Shown piece by piece: positions 62,532-64,000 of a stretch of 64,000 nucleotides of DNA (its first letter is position 1; each line of letters begins with the position of its first letter). Location of the stretch: assembly GCF_900207585.1 (NCBI RefSeq), contig NZ_OAOP01000002.1:248001-312000 (forward strand), given 5' to 3'. The position numbers and the translations under genes were made by a program. The stretch comes from Bacillus oleivorans (lineage in GTDB: Bacteria > Bacillota > Bacilli > Bacillales > JC228). The notes below the pieces were generated by a model that saw nothing but the letters and a program-made list of their open reading frames with translations, did no database searches and was not told where the DNA came from.

Positions 62532-62758
62532 CTGTTGATTGGAGCTCCAGGTGCTTCGCTTTCCGCGGGCTTGCCGGGTAGCCTCCTCGGCTCTTTATGC
62601 GCCTGAGGGGTCTCCCCTGCCCCCGTACTCCCACTTTCCACTGCTACTTGATAAAAATACATTTTTCATTCGTGAAAAATTTTTCTGATTCAGATCACAA
62701 CTACTGATATCGTGAGGCAGTGGAAATGAGTCTTCGCGCCTTCCGCTCCAATCAACAG
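62532..62758. repeat. Palindromic Bacillaceae intergenic repeat, left copy
   Basis: The element has ends CTGTTGATTGGAGC and GCTCCAATCAACAG, an internal GC-rich block (CTTTCCGCGGGC, GCCTCCTCGGC, GGGGTCTCCCC) and an inner pair CCACTTTCCACTGC/GCAGTGGAAA-type. The related copy at 63155-63326 is inverted. This GATTGGAGCGGA...CCGCGGAAAGCGAGTG type of element is common in intergenic DNA of Bacillus relatives (recollection, not a search). Confidence 0.75.
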
Positions 62759-62804
62759 GTGTATTCAATAAAGACCTTCAACTCACAATTAATAATAAAA
62801 ATAA

Positions 62805-63146
62805 GTGATGAATTCAATGTTTAAGCCAAAAGAGTCTAGCCAAAGTGAATATGAATTTGTTTTTATTGATGAAATAGTTCCAGACGACCACCTTCTTCGC
62901 TTGATTGAGAAATATATTGATTTCTCGTTTCTTCTTGAAAAAGTTAGTTCTTTTTTAGTGAGGATAATGGCTGCCCATCTGAGCTTCGCTGACTCAAAAA
63001 AGCTGCATGGGCTTCGCTACTGCCGGTTACGGGGATTGAAGAATGCAAGTGAACAGGTTTTCCTTACTGCAGCCTGCCAAAATATAAAAAGGATTGCAAC
63101 ACACCTAGTAAGTTTAGAAAAAGTGTCTTGCAATCCTTTAGGTTGA
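62805..63146 (+). pseudogene. IS1182-family transposase remnant with internal deletion
   Basis: The 113-residue frame joins the N-terminus of an IS1182-type transposase ([29 protein letters not shown]) straight to its C-terminus ([35 protein letters not shown]). Full-length enzymes are about 450-480 residues, so some 330-370 residues, including the catalytic core, are missing; the join is near 62960. It cannot be active but could be moved in trans if its ends are intact. It lies between the two palindromic repeats. Confidence 0.85.
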
Positions 63147-63154
63147 TTGTCTCC

Positions 63155-63326
63155 CTGTTGATTGGAGCGGAGGGCACTCGACTCATTTCCACTGCCTTAT
63201 TAAAATCTATATTGTAGCAGTGGAAAGTGGGATAGAGAGGTCACGGGAGACCCCGCAGGCGCCAAAGCGCCGAGGAGGCTCTCGGACCTCCCCGCGGAAA
63301 GCGAGTGCCCGGAGCGGAAATCAACA
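63155..63326. repeat. Palindromic Bacillaceae intergenic repeat, right copy (inverted)
   Basis: The ends are CTGTTGATTGGAGCGGAGGG and GGAGCGGAAATCAACA. The inside holds CATTTCCACTGCC/GCAGTGGAAAGTGGG and GGTCACGGGAGACCCCGCAG, then CGCCGAGGAGGCTC and CCGCGGAAAGCGAGTG. It is the reverse complement type of the left copy at 62532-62758, so the pair brackets the transposase remnant. Confidence 0.75.
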
Positions 63327-63391
63327 TGCCCGATAGCAGACACAATCAATTAATAAAAAATCGGTCATTTAGATTTAGACAAAAAAAAATT

Positions 63392-63450
63392 GCCGAGAAA
63401 AATACCCTTTCTCGACAATCTGACTGGCAGCAAACAGCTGCCAGTTTTCT
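63392..63450. terminator. Twin hairpins between the IS remnant and ypfA
   Basis: GCCGAGAAA/TTTCTCGAC (63392-63416) is followed by the perfect palindrome ACTGGCAGC/GCTGCCAGT (63422-63444) and TTTTC. The second hairpin repeats the one just after ypeB. The 250 bases before ypfA carry no gene I can support. Confidence 0.65.
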
Positions 63451-63576
63451 TACGTTTATTCATAATGTAGCTGAAACTTTTGGTTCTAGCAAATTTTATC
63501 AATTCATGTAATAATGAAGAAAAAGCCTAGATTTGTACATAAACGAAGTATAGAAGAAAAAGCAGGTGTTGGATCT

Positions 63577-64000
63577 TTGTTTAAATTGGGGAGTCAGCTT
63601 AAATTATCACAAACAAAAGATAATCACACAGAGGAATTCCAATGTGCCATCATGGATTATAGTGAAAATGAAGTAATCGTAGATATTCCAGTTCATGTGG
63701 AAAGGGATATACGCTTTGATGCAAGTGTAAACACAGAATATCAGGCTAAATACATAAACGATGAAGGACAGCTTTTTTTATTTGAAGTGACAGTAGCGGG
63801 GAGAAAGGCTGATCAAATACCGCTCATCATTTTAAGTCATTCGGGGAAAAAGGATTTTGTTAAGATTGAACAACGCCAGTTTCTTCGGGTAGATACTAAA
63901 TTGGATGTTGCGATTCACCCTATCGAAAATGAATTTCCTCCCTTTACCGCTTTAACGAAGGATATTAGTGCAGGCGGAGCAGCCATTTATATCCCAAAAG
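63577..64000 (+). CDS. ypfA: YpfA-like PilZ-domain protein (c-di-GMP receptor), 5' part
   Basis: The frame is cut by the window end after 141 codons. It has an N-terminal YcgR-like beta domain (LFKLGSQLKLSQ, VIVDIPVHVERDI) and a PilZ domain beginning EQRQFLRVDTKLDVAI and DISAGGAAIYI, with the c-di-GMP-binding Arg and DxSxxG motifs. B. subtilis YpfA (MotI/DgrA) binds c-di-GMP and inhibits flagellar rotation. TTG 63577 (MFKLGSQLKL) with aggtg upstream is preferred; ATG 63514 is in frame but has no site. Synteny with ypeB agrees. Confidence 0.88.
   Translation, partial: MFKLGSQLKLSQTKDNHTEEFQCAIMDYSENEVIVDIPVHVERDIRFDASVNTEYQAKYINDEGQLFLFEVTVAGRKADQIPLIILSHSGKKDFVKIEQRQFLRVDTKLDVAIHPIENEFPPFTALTKDISAGGAAIYIPK

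Noticed and set aside
63305-63511. Open frame between the IS remnant and ypfA
   Set aside because: It is made of the repeat end and the two hairpins; no homology or start signal.

Overview
The window is a low-GC Firmicute chromosome segment from an endospore-forming member of the Bacillaceae. Most of it follows the Bacillus subtilis order from the yqkE/fur region through spoIIA, spoVA, lysA, scpAB, res and gudB to ypfA. Proteins such as SpoIIAB, SigF, Fur, ResD and YpeB are close to their B. subtilis counterparts. The species cannot be fixed from this sequence; the repeat families and local gene losses point to a Bacillus-like genus other than B. subtilis itself.

Layout. 1-3.3 kb: a thiamine-precursor ECF transporter (ykoFEDC). 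3.3-8 kb: a phosphatase, a small unknown gene, then HMG-CoA lyase divergent from a thiolase/CoA-transferase cassette that would convert HMG-CoA and acetoacetate to acetyl-CoA. 8-17.4 kb: yqkE, yqkF, mciZ, nudF, an endonuclease Q-like gene, spoIIM, fur, yqzK, xerD, deoB, pdp. 17.5-21.8 kb: an inserted cell-envelope block (galU, a large membrane protein, a polyprenol-type glycosyltransferase, GtrA). 21.8-28 kb: the forespore block dacF, spoIIAA-AB-sigF and a shortened spoVA operon. 28-37 kb: lysA, an isolated ribT, ypuF, scpAB, ypuI, a superoxide dismutase, dacB, spmAB. 37-46 kb: rluB, resABC, resDE, sigX-rsiX. 46-51.5 kb: an M23 peptidase-like gene, an FMN riboswitch with ribU, ferredoxin, ypbB, recQ. 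51.5-57 kb: ypbD, ypbF, a CBS/ACT gene, ypbG, the MecA paralogue, glutamate dehydrogenase. 57-64 kb: ypdA, asparaginase, a frameshifted prsW, sleB-ypeB, an internally deleted IS1182-type element between palindromic repeats, and the start of ypfA.

Genes working together. Sporulation dominates. SpoIIAA, SpoIIAB and SigF set forespore identity; SpoIIM acts in engulfment; MciZ blocks FtsZ in the mother cell; DacF, DacB and SpmAB shape the cortex; SpoVA proteins and SleB/YpeB act in DPA transport and germination. Promoter-like sequences matching sigma-E, sigma-F, sigma-G and sigma-H patterns lie where this biology predicts. A second theme is redox and respiration (resABCDE, ferredoxin, ypdA, SOD, Fur).

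Points most worth a second look: spoVAC-AD-AEb are missing from the spoVA operon; ypbD and a ypbE-like segment are joined through an A8 tract; prsW is broken at a poly-A tract; the M23 gene has an unexplained tail; the IS1182 remnant sits between palindromic repeats; and several families of short intergenic repeats recur. I found no rRNA, tRNA, CRISPR array or prophage, and no clearly new multi-gene system.
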